NCBI GenBank assembly: GCA_018780645.1
Contig: JADMJJ010000007.1
Coordinates: 62,001 to 126,000, forward strand
DNA: 64,000 bases
Source: Burkholderiaceae bacterium
Lineage (GTDB): Bacteria > Pseudomonadota > Gammaproteobacteria > Burkholderiales > Burkholderiaceae_C
Direction: 5' to 3'
In this document: piece after piece, positions 62,748 through 64,000 of the stretch
How the letters are laid out: every line of letters starts with the position of its first letter
Position numbering within the stretch: the stretch's first letter is position 1
Made by a program: the position numbers and the translations under genes
The notes under the pieces: generated by a model
Databases searched by the model: none
The model's input: the letters and a program-made list of their open reading frames with translations, nothing else
Told to the model about the DNA's origin: nothing

Positions 62748-63788
62748 ATGAGTCGAAGTCTCCGATTCCTTCTGCGCCTGTACCTCCTGGTGCTGCTGGC
62801 CCTGCCCGGGCTGGCGGCGGCCAGGGAAGTGTTGCGCGTGCTCACCTGGGACGGCTATGCCGATGCCGAGGTGGTGGCCGCGTTCGAGAAGCGCACCGGG
62901 GCCAAGGTCGAGGTCACCTACGCCAGCTCCGACGACGATTTGTGGAACAAGCTGGCCAGCAAGAAGGGCCAGGATTTCGATGTGTTCGCCGTCAACACGG
63001 CCGAGCTGCAGCGATATATCGCCGAAGGTCTGAGCGTGCCCATCAGCATGGCGGCGATCACGAACAACGCCCGGCAGCTGCCGCGTTTCCGCCGCTATGC
63101 CGACATTGCCGGCCTGGTGCGCGACGGCAAGACCTATGCCGTGCCCTACACCTACTCGGAGATGGGGCTGATCTACAACCGCAAGTTGGTGAAGACGCCG
63201 CCGACTTCGTTCGCCACGATGTGGGCGCCCGAGTACCGGGGCCGTGTGCTGGCCTTCAACACCAGCAACCACAATTTCACGCTGGCCGGCATGGTGATGG
63301 GGGTGAAGAATCCGTTCCAGCTCTCACCCGCTCAGCTGAACGAGGCGGCGCGCCGGCTGGTGCAGCTGCGGCGCAATGTGCTGACCTATTACGCCACCGC
63401 CGACGAGGTGGTCGAATGGTTCAAGCGCCATGAGGTGGCCCTGGTGTTTGCCAACTACGGCACCCAGCAGGTGCGGGCCTTGCAGGATGCTGGTGCCGAC
63501 ATCGGCTATGTGATCCCGCGCGAGGGCGCGCTGGCCTGGCTGGACTGCTGGGCCCTGTCCCGCGGCAGCCAGAATCCGGCCCTGGCCCAGCAATGGATCA
63601 ACTACACGCTGGAGCGGCCGGTCAGTGAGCGCCTCAGCAAGGTCCACGGACTGGCCAACACCGTGACCCCGTTTGCCGACAGCCCGCCGGGTGACAAGAT
63701 CATCTGGCTGGAGCCGATAGAGGATCCGGCGGGGCGCAAGTCGCTGTGGGACAAGATCGTGTCCGGCGAACGCCTGGAAAATTTCTAG
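62748..63788 (+). CDS. PotD/PotF-type periplasmic solute-binding protein
   Basis: The start at 62748 (MSRSLRFLLRLYLLVLLALPGLAAA) gives a signal peptide and 346 residues. The mature start VLRVLTWDGYADAEVVAAFEKRTGAKVEV is typical of spermidine/putrescine-like receptors, with YTYSEMGLIYNRKLVK and ALAWLDCWALSRGSQNPALAQQWINY also in place. No ABC permease genes follow; the next gene is a sensor, directly abutting. The likely role is to deliver a ligand signal to that sensor rather than to an importer. Confidence 0.9.
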   Translation: MSRSLRFLLRLYLLVLLALPGLAAAREVLRVLTWDGYADAEVVAAFEKRTGAKVEVTYASSDDDLWNKLASKKGQDFDVFAVNTAELQRYIAEGLSVPISMAAITNNARQLPRFRRYADIAGLVRDGKTYAVPYTYSEMGLIYNRKLVKTPPTSFATMWAPEYRGRVLAFNTSNHNFTLAGMVMGVKNPFQLSPAQLNEAARRLVQLRRNVLTYYATADEVVEWFKRHEVALVFANYGTQQVRALQDAGADIGYVIPREGALAWLDCWALSRGSQNPALAQQWINYTLERPVSERLSKVHGLANTVTPFADSPPGDKIIWLEPIEDPAGRKSLWDKIVSGERLENF

Positions 63789-64000
63789 ATGCGGTTCAGC
63801 GTCGGCATCAAGCTCGGGTTCTGGCTGGCCTTGCTGGGCGCGCTGTCCACGGCGCTGACCGGCTACTACATCTATGACCGCAGCCGCGACCTGCTGATCA
63901 AGTCCTCGCAGGACAAGCTGCTCACCGCCACCCAGGTGCTGGCCCAGCGCTTCAACGGCACGCTGTCGCACATCTCTGACGATGTGCGTTTTGTTGCCCT
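63789..64000 (+). CDS. Membrane sensor/signalling protein, N-terminal part (cut by window edge)
   Basis: ATG 63789 begins on the base after the stop of the binding-protein gene, so the two are coupled. The visible 70 residues are a transmembrane helix (FWLALLGALSTALTGYYIY) and the start of a periplasmic sensor helix (SRDLLIKSSQDKLLTATQVLAQRF). This fits the N-terminus of a sensor kinase or diguanylate cyclase/phosphodiesterase; the output domain lies beyond the window, so the class is undecided. Confidence 0.7.
   Translation, partial: MRFSVGIKLGFWLALLGALSTALTGYYIYDRSRDLLIKSSQDKLLTATQVLAQRFNGTLSHISDDVRFVA

Overview
The window is a chromosomal segment of a G+C-rich betaproteobacterium, most likely a Burkholderiales of the Roseateles/Pelomonas/Paucibacter type. 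The reasons are very dense short-gap gene packing, roughly two-thirds G+C by eye, two PEP-CTERM proteins, a PhaM-type PHB-granule protein, a DUF3567 protein, and dispersed repeats of a kind common in this order. It carries no rRNA or tRNA gene, IS element, prophage or CRISPR array that I can recognise. It is cut at both ends: a DeoR/GlpR regulator on the left and a membrane sensor on the right.

1-8.2 kb: a complete glycerol / glycerol-3-phosphate block. A divergent glpR-type repressor faces glpD and the glycerol ABC transporter genes glpS-glpT-glpP-glpQ-glpU-glpV, tightly coupled and closed by a strong terminator. The two ATPases have complementary defects (no switch His in GlpS, no LSGGQ in GlpT), so the transporter should have one working and one degenerate ATP site. 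glpD carries a dispersed repeat inserted in frame.

8.2-14.6 kb: a PEP-CTERM protein, a PPC/DUF296 protein, a WYL regulator with a probable target gene, PPK2 polyphosphate kinase, TerB and a chemotaxis receptor. Between ppk2 and terB lies a near-consensus sigma-54 promoter, then about 70 bases with an anti-Shine-Dalgarno-like stretch, a small hairpin and an intrinsic terminator. This is an unannotated candidate sRNA and the most interesting item in the window.

14.7-20.4 kb: an RDD + ClpP-like membrane protein, divergent from an MCE lipid-transport operon (STAS-MlaE, MlaF, MlaD, PqiC-like lipoprotein). 20.4-36.9 kb: mixed metabolic and envelope genes (CoA-transferase, SDRs, LysR, two lipoprotein alpha/beta hydrolases, an SBP-like protein, RDD protein, second PEP-CTERM protein, RhlE-type helicase, esterase, AraC regulator with DMT exporter, S41 protease).

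37-46.4 kb: a histone-H1-like protein with a perfect palindrome at its promoter, PssA, an alkaline-phosphatase-superfamily lipoprotein (second in-frame repeat), a Cache protein, a cyclase-PilZ protein, and MarR-glcD-glcE-glcF for glycolate oxidation. 46.5-49.1 kb: a Bug-type binding protein and a sulfatase/phosphonate-hydrolase. 49.1-51.2 kb: four small genes in one orientation; the last three have clearly lower G+C and look acquired.

51.2-64 kb: FIST and PhaM, TraB/GumN, VOC, a wHTH-HATPase-DUF4325 protein, CpdB, a REP doublet, a two-module AAA+ ATPase, a third dispersed repeat, DUF3567, DUF3108, an FAH-family enzyme, and a PotD-like binding protein directly upstream of a truncated sensor. 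No gene-free stretch exceeds about 250 bases.
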